Assembly (NCBI RefSeq): GCF_000252165.1
Contig: NZ_BAET01000030.1
Coordinates: 1-64,000, forward strand
DNA: 64,000 bases
From: Glaciecola punicea ACAM 611
Lineage (GTDB): Bacteria; Pseudomonadota; Gammaproteobacteria; Enterobacterales; Alteromonadaceae
Reading direction: 5' to 3'
Part shown: positions 41,249 to 50,859 of the stretch, one piece after another
How positions within the stretch are numbered: the stretch's first letter is position 1
How the letters are laid out: the number at the start of each line of letters is the position of its first letter
The notes under the pieces: generated by a model
The model's input: only the letters and a program-made list of their open reading frames with translations
Databases searched by the model: none
What the model was told of the DNA's origin: nothing
Position numbers and translations under genes: made by a program

Positions 41249-42142
41249 ATGAAAACCTTAGAACAGCGCGTAGCCGAAATGAAAGGCGTAATGGGGCTAG
41301 ATAGAAAGGCAGCAAAGTCAAATGCGCATATTCCTAAGTTTGACTATGAAAAAAATCGTCGCGAATATGAATTACTCGCTAACGCTGATTTACGAAAAAT
41401 GCAGCAAGAATCAAAAATTAAACGCATTCAGCAACTGCATGGTAAATCCGAACTAAATCCAAAGTGGACCTTTGAAAACCTGCAGGAAGATGCTCAGGAT
41501 GTGATTGAGGCGGTCAGTATTGCGAAAGCCTTTATTGCGGCGCATAAAGATCCCAAATGGCGCAAAAGTCGCGCCCATATGATGATTTTTTATGGTGACT
41601 ATGGACGAGGAAAATCGCACATAGCTGGTGCTATTGCCCAAGAACTTATCAACAAGTTTGAAACCAGTGTACTTTACAGGCAGCTACAAACGCTGTTAGA
41701 TATGCGTCTTTATTCATATGATTATCAGTCACAAGACAACGCTTCATATAGGTATCGCGAGGTAAACCAACAGTTGCTCGACGTTGATTTATTAATTTTA
41801 GATGAAGTTTGCGTAAATGAAACAGTGCTAAAAAAGAACGCTCAGTCTTGGTTAGGTAACTTGTTGCGTCAGCGTAAAGCCGCTAACAAAAACTGTATAT
41901 TAATTACCAATCATAATTTAACAGAATTAGAGGACGCAATTGGTCGCTATTGTTTTGAATCGATGCGTGAATATGAAACCTATCAGGTGCATTTTCAGGG
42001 CCCCAGTAGGCGTTCTACGCTTACTCAGCAGATTATATCGAGCACTCAACCCGATGTTCAAACGCAACCCTCCCCCGGTGGTCCAAGTTCGCCTAAGTCA
42101 TCAGGTTATCAGCCCAATCAAATAACATACAAAAAACGTTAA
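41249..42142 (+). CDS. dnaC: DnaC-like replicative helicase loader
   Basis: A 297-residue AAA+ ATPase. The N-terminal region (1-100) would contact the DnaB helicase. Walker A is FYGDYGRGKSHIAGAIAQEL (about 113-132), Walker B is LLILDEVCVNE, and a sensor segment is NCILITNHN. The C-terminal 35 residues are Pro/Ser-rich and probably disordered. Compared with E. coli DnaC (245 residues) it is longer at both ends. It follows the DnaT-like gene, which supports a shared role, and GGAG precedes the ATG. A general IstB/DnaC-type ATPase is the alternative, but there is no transposase nearby. Confidence 0.85.
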   Translation: MKTLEQRVAEMKGVMGLDRKAAKSNAHIPKFDYEKNRREYELLANADLRKMQQESKIKRIQQLHGKSELNPKWTFENLQEDAQDVIEAVSIAKAFIAAHKDPKWRKSRAHMMIFYGDYGRGKSHIAGAIAQELINKFETSVLYRQLQTLLDMRLYSYDYQSQDNASYRYREVNQQLLDVDLLILDEVCVNETVLKKNAQSWLGNLLRQRKAANKNCILITNHNLTELEDAIGRYCFESMREYETYQVHFQGPSRRSTLTQQIISSTQPDVQTQPSPGGPSSPKSSGYQPNQITYKKR

Positions 42143-42240
42143 TATATTGAGGCAAAAAACCACCCAATTTTTTTGTACGGGTGTCTTTAAATGACACCTA
42201 CACACACTAGTTACGCTTAGTATTTATATTTATCTTTGAA

Positions 42241-42762
42241 TTAGGTGCTAACGACTTTAGTGTTAGCAATCAGATCGTGGATACAGCGTTGATCTTCGCG
42301 AAAAATAAATAACACATTGACAATCATAAACAAAAATCCGACTACTGGGACTTGGTAGAGCAGTTGAATTAGTACAATGCGCAAACCTAGCAAGCGCTTA
42401 AACCCGATGCGTTCACCGTCGGTACGCACTATCTTTATATTCAATAAACGCTTAGCAATGGTTTGCCCATATTTATATAGTAAAACACCATTTATAACCA
42501 TATATATAATAATAAATAGAGCACAATACGTATAAATATTCTTCATTAGCTGGGCCTGATCAGGGTTAGAAAAATCACCGCCCATCAGGCTAAATATGAC
42601 CAAGCCTGGTATAAAAAATAAAACCAATATAAACGTATCTAGGAAGGCTGCTCCTAAGCGAGTCCCTCGGCTAGCTAGCTCAGCGCTATCAGATAGCATA
42701 TTAATTTCGTCATGCTGTTCAGATTGTAGTGCTGTATTAACTTGCTCGTCATTATTGGACAT
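42241..42762 (-). CDS. RDD-family membrane protein
   Basis: A 173-residue protein with an acidic, soluble N-terminus and then an RDD domain: RLGAAFLDTFILVLFF begins helix 1, a second hydrophobic segment lies at about 80-100, QTIAKRLLNIKIVR is the characteristic central block, and a third helix is at about 130-155. RDD proteins are small inner-membrane proteins, some of which act in Na+(K+)/H+ antiport. Its promoter must lie at the edge of the oriC region, and it is convergent with the dnaC-like gene. Confidence 0.85.
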   Translation of the reverse strand: MSNNDEQVNTALQSEQHDEINMLSDSAELASRGTRLGAAFLDTFILVLFFIPGLVIFSLMGGDFSNPDQAQLMKNIYTYCALFIIIYMVINGVLLYKYGQTIAKRLLNIKIVRTDGERIGFKRLLGLRIVLIQLLYQVPVVGFLFMIVNVLFIFREDQRCIHDLIANTKVVST

Positions 42763-42841
42763 ACTGCTAATTTCCTTTTGCTAATGTTAAAAGACGCCTT
42801 CAAGAAACTCCGCCGACGCTGAAAAACCTGTAGCGAGGTGA

Positions 42842-42858
42842 GTACAGTAGCACTGTAC
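42842..42858. repeat. Inverted repeat at the left edge of the oriC region
   Basis: GTACAG-TAGCA-CTGTAC, a 6-bp perfect inverted repeat inside a segment (about 42790-42900) that is visibly richer in G+C than the flanking origin DNA. Significance unknown. Confidence 0.6.
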
Positions 42859-43060
42859 AACAACGCTTGACAACTGTCCGTCGCGCTAGGAATCATTCGA
42901 AACATCTAAAACTCTTTAATAATGGTAATGAAACGAAATATTGAGTAAATATTAGACAACAGACGCAGATCATAAAAATTCTTATAAAAAAATATGTAAA
43001 AAAATATCAGTACTACCTAAAATGTGTCCACAGCAAGTCTCACCTTGAGTTAAAAAAGTG

Positions 43061-43096
43061 GAAGCTATTGCTAGTGATAGCTTCGGTGAATTCACC
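43061..43096. repeat. Hairpin joined to a perfect palindrome within the oriC region
   Basis: GAAGCTAT (43061-43068) and ATAGCTTC (43077-43084) form an 8-bp inverted repeat with an 8-nt loop, directly followed by the 12-bp perfect palindrome GGTGAATTCACC (43085-43096). There is no T-tract, so it is not a terminator; a protein-binding role is possible. Confidence 0.7.
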
Positions 43097-43576
43097 CTAA
43101 AGAATACACATAATATCAACATGCAATACATAAAAAAATATCTCCTGTGGATAAGTTAGCTAGAAAGCTGTGGATTAAGGACTAATAAGCAAGGGATAAA
43201 ATCGTCTACTTTTTAACCTGTGGGTAAGTAGCTTAGTTATCCTCAAGCTATACATACTTCTTAGTTTGCTTATACAAGCCTTTTCATTCTTATAAACTAT
43301 TGATATTTATAAATAATATTGAATTATTAACAGAAAAACGCTCGCATAATAGTAGTAGTAATAAAGATCTTTAAATAAAAGACTATATATACTACTGAGG
43401 GAAATTGACAAAAAAAGTCATTTTCTGACCTCTCGCAAAAGCCCCCCAATGTTTACTATTTAAACAACCATATTTCATATATGCTTTGTTTCATATACAC
43501 TACCTGCCCTTTTGATGAAGGCTGTAACAAACAATATTTGTACTAGCACAATATTTGAGATTTAGTAAGGATTTGG

Positions 43577-45478
43577 ATGTTTTATCAACAAAACTTTGAT
43601 GTAATTGTAGTAGGCGGTGGCCATGCTGGGACAGAAGCCGCAATGGCATCTGCTCGCATGGGTGTTAATACACTTTTACTCACTCATAGCATTGAAACAC
43701 TTGGACAAATGTCGTGTAATCCAGCCATTGGCGGTATTGGCAAAGGTCATTTGGTCAAGGAAATTGACGCACTTGGCGGGGTGATGGCAAAAGCGGTCGA
43801 CAAAGCCGGGATTCAGTTTAGAACACTAAACAGTTCTAAAGGACCAGCCGTTAGAGCCACTCGCGCACAGGCCGATCGTACTCTTTATCGAATAGCAGTA
43901 CGTAATGCCATAGAACAGCAGCCAAACCTTACTTTATTTCAGCAATCATGTGACGACCTTATTGTTGAAAATGGACGTGCCTGTGGCGTGGTAACACAAA
44001 TGGGTCTCAAATTTCGGGCAAAAACAGTAATCATTACTGTCGGCACCTTTTTAGGTGGCACCATTCATATTGGGCTTGAAAATTACAAAGGAGGACGCGC
44101 TGGCGATCCGCCCTCAATTGCGCTGGCTCAACGTTTACGCGCACTGCCTTTTAGAGTCGATAGGCTAAAAACGGGCACACCTGCAAGGTTAGATGCAAGA
44201 ACTTTAGATTTTTCAGTGATGCAAGAACAAGCGGGTGACACGCCATTGCCCACTTTTTCATTCATGGGCAATGTGGCTGATCATCCTCGTCAAATTCCTT
44301 GCTACATAACCCATACAAACGAAAATACTCACGATATTATCCGCTCAGGCCTAGACCGATCGCCTATGTATACGGGTAACATAGAAGGTGTAGGACCGCG
44401 TTATTGTCCTTCCATTGAAGACAAAATAGTGCGTTTTGCAGACAAAAATTCGCATCAAATATTTGTTGAACCCGAAGGTTTAAACAGTATTGAAGTTTAC
44501 CCTAATGGTATATCAACCAGTTTACCCTTTGATATACAGATGTCCTTGGTAAGATCCATAAAAGGGTTTGAGAATGCGCATATAATTCGTCCAGGTTACG
44601 CCATTGAGTATGACTTTTTTGATCCACGAGATTTGAAACAAACATTAGAAACTAAATTCATAGACGGTTTGTTCTTTGCTGGCCAAATTAACGGCACAAC
44701 AGGCTACGAAGAAGCGGGTGCACAGGGCTTAATTGCAGGCGCTAACGCTGCTTTACAAGTACAAGAAAAAGACCCATTAGTGTTAGGCAGAGATCAAGCC
44801 TACGTTGGTGTATTAATTGACGATTTAGCCACCATGGGTACAAAAGAACCTTATAGAATGTTTACCAGCAGAGCTGAATATAGATTGTTGCTACGTGAAG
44901 ATAACGCTGACAGTAGGCTTACCCAGCAAGGTCGTAACTTAGGCTTGGTATGCGATGAACGTTGGGCTGCCTTTTCACAAAAGATGGAACTTATTGAGCA
45001 AGAGAAACAACGTTTAAAAAATAATTGGATCCACCCTACTCATAAATCGGCAGAAGCTTTAAACGGCATTTTAAAAACGCCCGTAAGTAAAGAACATTCA
45101 CTTGAAGAACTCATTCGTCGACCTGAAATGACCTATAAAAGCCTAATGACAATTGAATCTATAGGTCCAGGCTTAAAAAATGAAAAAGCCGCAGAACAGG
45201 TTGAAATTCAAATAAAATATGCCGGTTATATTTCAAGACAACAGGACGAAATTGCAAAATCTCAGCGCCATGAAAATGCGCTACTTCCGCCTGATTTTGA
45301 CTATTCAACTATATCTGGATTATCAAATGAAGTAGTGGCAAAACTGACCGATGCACGGCCCGAGACGATTGGCAAGGCATCACGTATATCAGGTATTACG
45401 CCTGCCGCAGTTTCACTACTGTTGGTGTATTTGAAAAAACACAGTATGTTATTCAAACAAACACGCGAATCGGCGTAG
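43577..45478 (+). CDS. mnmG: tRNA uridine-34 5-carboxymethylaminomethyl modification enzyme MnmG (GidA)
   Basis: A 633-residue FAD protein, partner of MnmE in wobble-uridine modification. The FAD-binding motif is [19 protein letters not shown] (about 11-29), followed by [22 protein letters not shown], the block beginning at [10 protein letters not shown], and [17 protein letters not shown]; the C-terminal helical domain has [17 protein letters not shown]-like sequence (starting [13 protein letters not shown]). It is the first gene right of oriC, reading away from it, and is 26 bp before rsmG. Confidence 0.98.
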   Translation: MFYQQNFDVIVVGGGHAGTEAAMASARMGVNTLLLTHSIETLGQMSCNPAIGGIGKGHLVKEIDALGGVMAKAVDKAGIQFRTLNSSKGPAVRATRAQADRTLYRIAVRNAIEQQPNLTLFQQSCDDLIVENGRACGVVTQMGLKFRAKTVIITVGTFLGGTIHIGLENYKGGRAGDPPSIALAQRLRALPFRVDRLKTGTPARLDARTLDFSVMQEQAGDTPLPTFSFMGNVADHPRQIPCYITHTNENTHDIIRSGLDRSPMYTGNIEGVGPRYCPSIEDKIVRFADKNSHQIFVEPEGLNSIEVYPNGISTSLPFDIQMSLVRSIKGFENAHIIRPGYAIEYDFFDPRDLKQTLETKFIDGLFFAGQINGTTGYEEAGAQGLIAGANAALQVQEKDPLVLGRDQAYVGVLIDDLATMGTKEPYRMFTSRAEYRLLLREDNADSRLTQQGRNLGLVCDERWAAFSQKMELIEQEKQRLKNNWIHPTHKSAEALNGILKTPVSKEHSLEELIRRPEMTYKSLMTIESIGPGLKNEKAAEQVEIQIKYAGYISRQQDEIAKSQRHENALLPPDFDYSTISGLSNEVVAKLTDARPETIGKASRISGITPAAVSLLLVYLKKHSMLFKQTRESA

Positions 45479-45504
45479 TAAAAAGATGTCAGGAATATTA
45501 TGTA

Positions 45505-46149
45505 ATGGATGAACTAACACAAAGCTTGCACATTCAATTTGACGAGCTGAGTCCCCAGCTTGATTTTGAGGTCAGCGAAACTCAAAAAAGACAGCTTATA
45601 GAATTTGTGTTACTACTGCACAAATGGAATAAAGCATATAATTTGAGCTCCGTAAGAAAGCCCAGTGAGATGTTAATTAAGCATATTTTTGATTCAATTG
45701 TAGTAAGTCCATACTTAACAGGCTCGCACATCGCCGACGTTGGAACAGGGCCAGGCTTACCGGGTATCCCTCTAGCGATTATGTGCCCACACAAGACATT
45801 TACCTTAATCGACTCTTTAGGTAAGCGTGTAGTGTTTATGAAGCAGGCCATTCATGCATTAGGTCTTAAAAATGTGAGTCCTATACAAAGTCGAGTTGAA
45901 GATATCACACCCCAAAAATATTTTGACTTAGTATTGAGCAGAGCGTTTGCGTCATTAAACGACATGCTTCGTTGGTGTTCCCATTTGCTTGATGATGACG
46001 GCCAATTTCTAGCCCTTAAAGGTCAACTTCATCAACAAGAATTAAACGAAATTCCTGTACACTTTACACTAGTGCAAAGCATCCCTCTTTTGATACCATC
46101 CTTAGAGGGTGAAAGACACTTAGTGCTGTTGAAAAAGAATGTGCAATAG
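45505..46149 (+). CDS. rsmG: 16S rRNA (guanine527-N7)-methyltransferase
   Basis: A 214-residue SAM-dependent RsmG (GidB). Family blocks are HKWNKAYNLSSVRKP, HIFDSIVVSPYL, IADVGTGPGLPGIPLAI (SAM site, about 75-91) and SRAFASLNDML. It methylates G527 in the 530 loop of 16S rRNA. It follows mnmG in the conserved mnmG-rsmG-parA-parB order and is separated from parA by 138 bp. Confidence 0.97.
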   Translation: MDELTQSLHIQFDELSPQLDFEVSETQKRQLIEFVLLLHKWNKAYNLSSVRKPSEMLIKHIFDSIVVSPYLTGSHIADVGTGPGLPGIPLAIMCPHKTFTLIDSLGKRVVFMKQAIHALGLKNVSPIQSRVEDITPQKYFDLVLSRAFASLNDMLRWCSHLLDDDGQFLALKGQLHQQELNEIPVHFTLVQSIPLLIPSLEGERHLVLLKKNVQ

Positions 46150-46287
46150 GCAATCAGGGTCATTCATTATTCTCGCTGTCATTTTCAAAGAATAAAAGTA
46201 GCTAAAAAAATAGATAGTTTATAAGTCAATAAAGCTATTTTTTTAGGGTAAACTCAATCCAGTTAATCACGTGAAGGTATTCAACTA

Positions 46288-47067
46288 GTGGCGCGAGTCA
46301 TCTCAATAGCAAATCAAAAAGGCGGCGTGGGTAAAACAACGACCGCGGTTAACGTTGCTGCGTCTATGGCGGCAACAAAGCGCAAAGTATTGCTGATTGA
46401 TTTAGATCCGCAGGGCAATGCTACGATGGGTAGCGGCGTTGACAAGTACAATGTAGAAAACACTTGTTATGAATTATTAATAGAGCAGAAACCTGCTAGC
46501 GAAGTCATTATTACTCAAACTACGGGTAAATATCACCTTATTGCGGGTAATTCTGATATCACCGCGGCAGAAATAAAATTAATGGAAGTGTTTGCCAGAG
46601 AGCTACGATTACGAAACGCGCTTGCTCCCATTAAGGACGACTACGATTATATTTTTATTGATTGTCCACCTTCATTAAATCAGCTAACGGTAAATGCATT
46701 AGCCGCATCAGACTCGGTATTAGTGCCTATGCAGTGCGAATATTACGCATTAGAAGGTGTAACAGCGCTTATGGATACGATTGAGAAATTAGCGTCGGTA
46801 GTTAATCCTGATTTGAAGATTGAAGGGGTACTGCGCACAATGTACGATCCACGAAATCGTTTAGCAAATGATGTATCTGAACAGCTTAAACGCTATTTTG
46901 GAGACCAAGTTTACCGTACCGTAATTCCAAGGAACGTCAGACTAGCAGAAGCGCCCAGTTTTGGTGAACCTGCAATGTATTATGATAAATCATCAAATGG
47001 CGCAAAGGCCTACTTAGCGCTTGCCGGTGAAATATTGCGCAGACGTAAAAAATTAGAAGATGCATAG
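46288..47067 (+). CDS. parA: Chromosome partitioning ATPase ParA (Soj)
   Basis: A 259-residue deviant-Walker ATPase. KGGVGKTTTAVN (about 11-22) carries the signature Lys, DLDPQGNATMG is Walker A', and IFIDCPPSLNQLTVNAL is Walker B. It lacks a plasmid-type N-terminal HTH, as expected for a chromosomal ParA. The start is GTG at 46288, with GAAGG upstream. TCACGTGA (46267-46274), a parS-like core, lies just before the start and might let ParB regulate the operon. It works with ParB and the parS sites near oriC. Confidence 0.97.
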   Translation: MARVISIANQKGGVGKTTTAVNVAASMAATKRKVLLIDLDPQGNATMGSGVDKYNVENTCYELLIEQKPASEVIITQTTGKYHLIAGNSDITAAEIKLMEVFARELRLRNALAPIKDDYDYIFIDCPPSLNQLTVNALAASDSVLVPMQCEYYALEGVTALMDTIEKLASVVNPDLKIEGVLRTMYDPRNRLANDVSEQLKRYFGDQVYRTVIPRNVRLAEAPSFGEPAMYYDKSSNGAKAYLALAGEILRRRKKLEDA

Positions 47068-47101
47068 TAGCAAATGAGAATAAGAAAAAGAGGCGTTACC
47101 A

Positions 47102-48022
47102 ATGGCACCGAAAAATAAAGGCTTGGGTAGAGGACTAGATGCATTACTTGCTACAAGCAAAAGCGTTGCCCATAAAGACGCACAAAGTGCCCAAGATCAA
47201 AATAGCACTTATGACGAAGCCACCAACGATTTAAAAAAAATTCCTATTGAATTCTTGCATGCAGGAAAATACCAGCCACGAAAAGACATGGCAGATCAAG
47301 CATTAGAAGAACTCGCTGCGTCAATTAAAGCGCAAGGCATCATTCAACCCATTGTGGTGCGTCAAACGGGCACTGATAAATATGAAATTATAGCTGGAGA
47401 ACGTCGCTGGCGTGCCGCGCAAATGTCTCGCTTAGAGGTGGTTCCCTGCTTGATCAAAAATGTGGCAGACGATGCCGCTGTTGCTATTGCACTGATAGAA
47501 AATATACAACGTGAAGATTTAAATTCAATGGAAGAGGCGCAGGCTTTAGAGAGACTTATGCTTGAATTTAATCTTACCCATCAGCAAGTGGCTGAGGCGG
47601 TGGGAAAGTCGCGCACTACCGTGACTAACTTATTGCGCTTAAATGGGCTTGAAGAGGGCGTTAAAACACTGCTAGAACATGGTGATATAGACATGGGACA
47701 CGCCAGAGCATTGCTGTCGCTTGTTGGTAACGAACAAGAAAATTTAGCCAAGCTAGTGGCTGAAAAAGGGCTTACAGTGCGTGAAACTGAGCGCCTAGTC
47801 AAAAAAGCTCAGGAAGAACCCAACACTGAAGACCTTCCCAAAGAAGAAAAGACAATTGATCCTGACGTTAGACGTCTTGCTACCACATTAACGGATACCT
47901 TAGGTACCAGTGTTAAGATTGATCACAACAAAAAAGGCAAAGGGAAAATGACAATTTCTTTTGAAGATTTAGACCAGCTTGATGGTATTTTGGCGCATAT
48001 TACTACGCCAAAAGACGAATAG
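47102..48022 (+). CDS. parB: Chromosome partitioning protein ParB (Spo0J)
   Basis: A 306-residue ParB. The N-terminal KGLGRGLDALL contacts ParA. The ParB/Srx domain shows GKYQPRKDM, GIIQPIVVRQ and GERRWRAAQ (CTP-binding boxes), then ENIQREDLNSMEEAQAL and the HTH HQQVAEAVGKSRTTVTNLLRL, then the C-terminal dimerisation domain. It should bind the parS sites in recF. It is 34 bp after parA. Confidence 0.97.
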   Translation: MAPKNKGLGRGLDALLATSKSVAHKDAQSAQDQNSTYDEATNDLKKIPIEFLHAGKYQPRKDMADQALEELAASIKAQGIIQPIVVRQTGTDKYEIIAGERRWRAAQMSRLEVVPCLIKNVADDAAVAIALIENIQREDLNSMEEAQALERLMLEFNLTHQQVAEAVGKSRTTVTNLLRLNGLEEGVKTLLEHGDIDMGHARALLSLVGNEQENLAKLVAEKGLTVRETERLVKKAQEEPNTEDLPKEEKTIDPDVRRLATTLTDTLGTSVKIDHNKKGKGKMTISFEDLDQLDGILAHITTPKDE

Positions 48023-48212
48023 ATTTTTTTATTAAGCGTAGATATTTATAAAAATAATACGAATTTACCAAATTGCTCGAAAAAAACTGTCATAAGACTA
48101 TAGTATAAATGATGCCAGAATCTTTTATATTTTCCATTTCTGGTTGAATATTTTCGCATTAACAGTATACTTCGAACGCTTTTTATAGCGCAATATCAGC
48201 AGGAACTAAGAT

Positions 48213-48596
48213 ATGGCAACTGATTTGGCAGCGCCAGGTAAACGGCTTGCCGTCAAAGGCATAGTCGTTCAATTTTTGGTTGGTTTGTGTATGCTTTCGT
48301 TATCAATCTTTTATGATCCAAAGTTATCGTTGTCCATTATACTAGGCGTCATTAGTTTTTTAATACCACACAGCGTTTTTGCGTATTGGGTGTTCCGATA
48401 TGCCGGTGCAACTAAAAATAGAGTAGTTGCGCAAAGTATGAATCAAGGTATGAAGTTAAAACTTGTTCTTACAACGTTAATATTCGTTATTGCGTTTTCA
48501 CTGTTACATGTTCAGCCTTTATATTTATTAGGCGCATACGCAATAACAATGGTCAGTCAGTGGGCCGCAATGTTCGTGTTAAGTGTTAAAAATTAA
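48213..48596 (+). CDS. atpI: ATP synthase protein I
   Basis: A 127-residue protein with four hydrophobic segments, typical AtpI length. AtpI helps assembly of the c-ring and possibly Mg2+ supply, and is not essential. It is the first gene of the atp operon; the 190-bp AT-rich region upstream should hold the operon promoter, although no strong consensus was recognised. Confidence 0.88.
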   Translation: MATDLAAPGKRLAVKGIVVQFLVGLCMLSLSIFYDPKLSLSIILGVISFLIPHSVFAYWVFRYAGATKNRVVAQSMNQGMKLKLVLTTLIFVIAFSLLHVQPLYLLGAYAITMVSQWAAMFVLSVKN

Positions 48597-48626
48597 CATT
48601 TAATAAAAATACGTAAAAATTTTTAA

Positions 48627-49481
<855 letters not shown>

Positions 49482-49487
49482 TAACGA

Positions 49488-49517
49488 TTTTACTTTTACT
49501 TTTATTTTTACTTTTAT
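49488..49517 (+). repeat. TTTTAC/TTTTAT hexamer repeats in the atpE leader
   Basis: Five tandem hexamers (TTTTAC, TTTTAC, TTTTAT, TTTTAC, TTTTAT) fill the gap between the atpB stop and the atpE ribosome-binding site (GGAG, 49535-49538). E. coli atpE has a U-rich translational enhancer at this place, needed because about ten c subunits are made per complex; a similar role is inferred. Confidence 0.65.
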
Positions 49518-49527
49518 TTATATTTAA

Positions 49528-49785
<258 letters not shown>

Positions 49786-49830
49786 CACTCTATTTTATAG
49801 GTTAACCAATGAACAATAGGAGGAGCGGAC

Positions 49831-50301
49831 GTGAATTTTAACGCCACCCTAATAGGTCAGTTAATTGCGTTTACTGTATTTGTTGCGTTCTGCATGAAGT
49901 ATGTATGGCCGCCGCTCATAGGCGCGATTGAAGAAAGACAGAAAAAAATAGCAGATGGTCTTGCTGCCTCAGACAAAGCAACAAAGGATCTTGAGTTAGC
50001 AAAGTCAAGCGCTACAGACCAAGTTCGTGAAGCGAAAGTGCAGGCTAGCCAGATTATTGACCAAGCTAAAAAACGTGCAAATCAGCTGGTTGAAGAAGAA
50101 ACACAAAAGGGGCACGCTGAGCGCGAAAAAATTATCGCACAGGGTTACGCCGAAGTTGAAGCAGAGAAAAATCGCGTCAAAGAAGACTTGCGCAAGCAGG
50201 TTGGTCTACTAGCCATAGCTGGTGCCCAAAGAATTCTTGCGCGTGAAATTGATGCCGACGCACAAAAAGACATTGTTGCAAAACTTGTCCAAGAGCTTTA
50301 G
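49831..50301 (+). CDS. atpF: ATP synthase Fo subunit b
   Basis: A 156-residue peripheral-stalk subunit: one N-terminal transmembrane helix (residues about 5-25), then a long charged coiled coil with many Ala, Glu and Lys residues. The start codon is GTG at 49831 with an excellent AGGAGGAG site. It is 45 bp after atpE and 11 bp before atpH. Length is identical to E. coli AtpF. Confidence 0.97.
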   Translation: MNFNATLIGQLIAFTVFVAFCMKYVWPPLIGAIEERQKKIADGLAASDKATKDLELAKSSATDQVREAKVQASQIIDQAKKRANQLVEEETQKGHAEREKIIAQGYAEVEAEKNRVKEDLRKQVGLLAIAGAQRILAREIDADAQKDIVAKLVQEL

Positions 50302-50312
50302 GAGAGTAAGTC

Positions 50313-50846
50313 ATGTCTCAATTGACAACAGCAGCTCGTCCATATGCTCTAGCCGCCTTTGATTTTGCAGCTGACAGCTCATCTATAGAAGAGTGGCAAA
50401 GTATGCTGGTTTTTGCAGCTGAAGTCGCAAAAAATGAGAGCATACAACAGCTTATAGTAGGTGCAGATGCGGCTAGCAAGGTTGCCACAATGTTCATTAG
50501 TATTTGCGGAGAACAGCTTAATAGTAAAGGCCAAAACTTTGTAAAGATTTTAGCGGAAAATGACCGTTTAGCATTATTGCCAGAAATATCGGCTATGTTT
50601 AACGAGCTCAAAACGATGCGCGAAAAGCAAGTTAATGTTGATGTAACCTCTGCCATTGCGCTTGATGATGCCCAAATAAATAGCTTAAGCGCCGCATTAG
50701 AAAAACGTTTTGACCGCAAAGTACATTTAAATTGTAGCGTGGATCCGAGCATTGTCGCAGGCCTAATTGTAAAAGCAGGCGACACTGTTATAGATGGCTC
50801 CTTAAATTCACAATTGAACCGTCTCAACGACGCGTTACAAGCATAA
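50313..50846 (+). CDS. atpH: ATP synthase F1 subunit delta
   Basis: A 177-residue helical subunit that connects F1 to the b stalk. N-terminal [12 protein letters not shown] and C-terminal [25 protein letters not shown] are the family blocks. It is placed between atpF and atpA, 13 bp from the latter. Confidence 0.96.
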   Translation: MSQLTTAARPYALAAFDFAADSSSIEEWQSMLVFAAEVAKNESIQQLIVGADAASKVATMFISICGEQLNSKGQNFVKILAENDRLALLPEISAMFNELKTMREKQVNVDVTSAIALDDAQINSLSAALEKRFDRKVHLNCSVDPSIVAGLIVKAGDTVIDGSLNSQLNRLNDALQA

Positions 50847-50859
50847 CGGGAATATAAGT

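Larger units (their letters stand above)
42763..43576. other. oriC: Probable chromosomal origin (oriC) upstream of mnmG
   Basis: An 814-bp, mostly very AT-rich region between the RDD gene and mnmG, the oriC position in Vibrio and enterics. DnaA-box sequences cluster at 43146-43245: TGTGGATAA (43146-43154, perfect), TGTGGATTA (43169-43177), TGTGGGTAA (43219-43227) and TTATCCTCA (43237-43245), the last three with one mismatch. To their right, 43260-43400 is a candidate unwinding element, including a 13-mer-like GATCTTTAAATAA (43365-43377). A hairpin plus palindrome lies at 43061-43096. Only two GATC sites are seen, so the Dam/SeqA enrichment of E. coli oriC is absent. Confidence 0.75.

Noticed and set aside
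41249-42142. DnaC-like ATPase as an IS21 IstB transposition helper
   Set aside because: No transposase, inverted repeats or target duplication nearby, and a DnaT-like gene directly upstream favours the helicase-loader role.
42180-42198. Hairpin GGTGTC-TTTAAAT-GACACC between the dnaC-like and RDD genes
   Set aside because: A real inverted repeat, but neither strand has a T-tract after it, so it was not called a terminator.
46200-46246. A/T hairpin between rsmG and parA (AAAAAAATAG ... CTATTTTTTT)
   Set aside because: Almost no G-C pairs and a long loop; too weak to call a terminator.
50318-50827. Long minus-strand frame inside atpH (169 residues)
   Set aside because: Antisense shadow of a well-conserved atp gene, with no family features.
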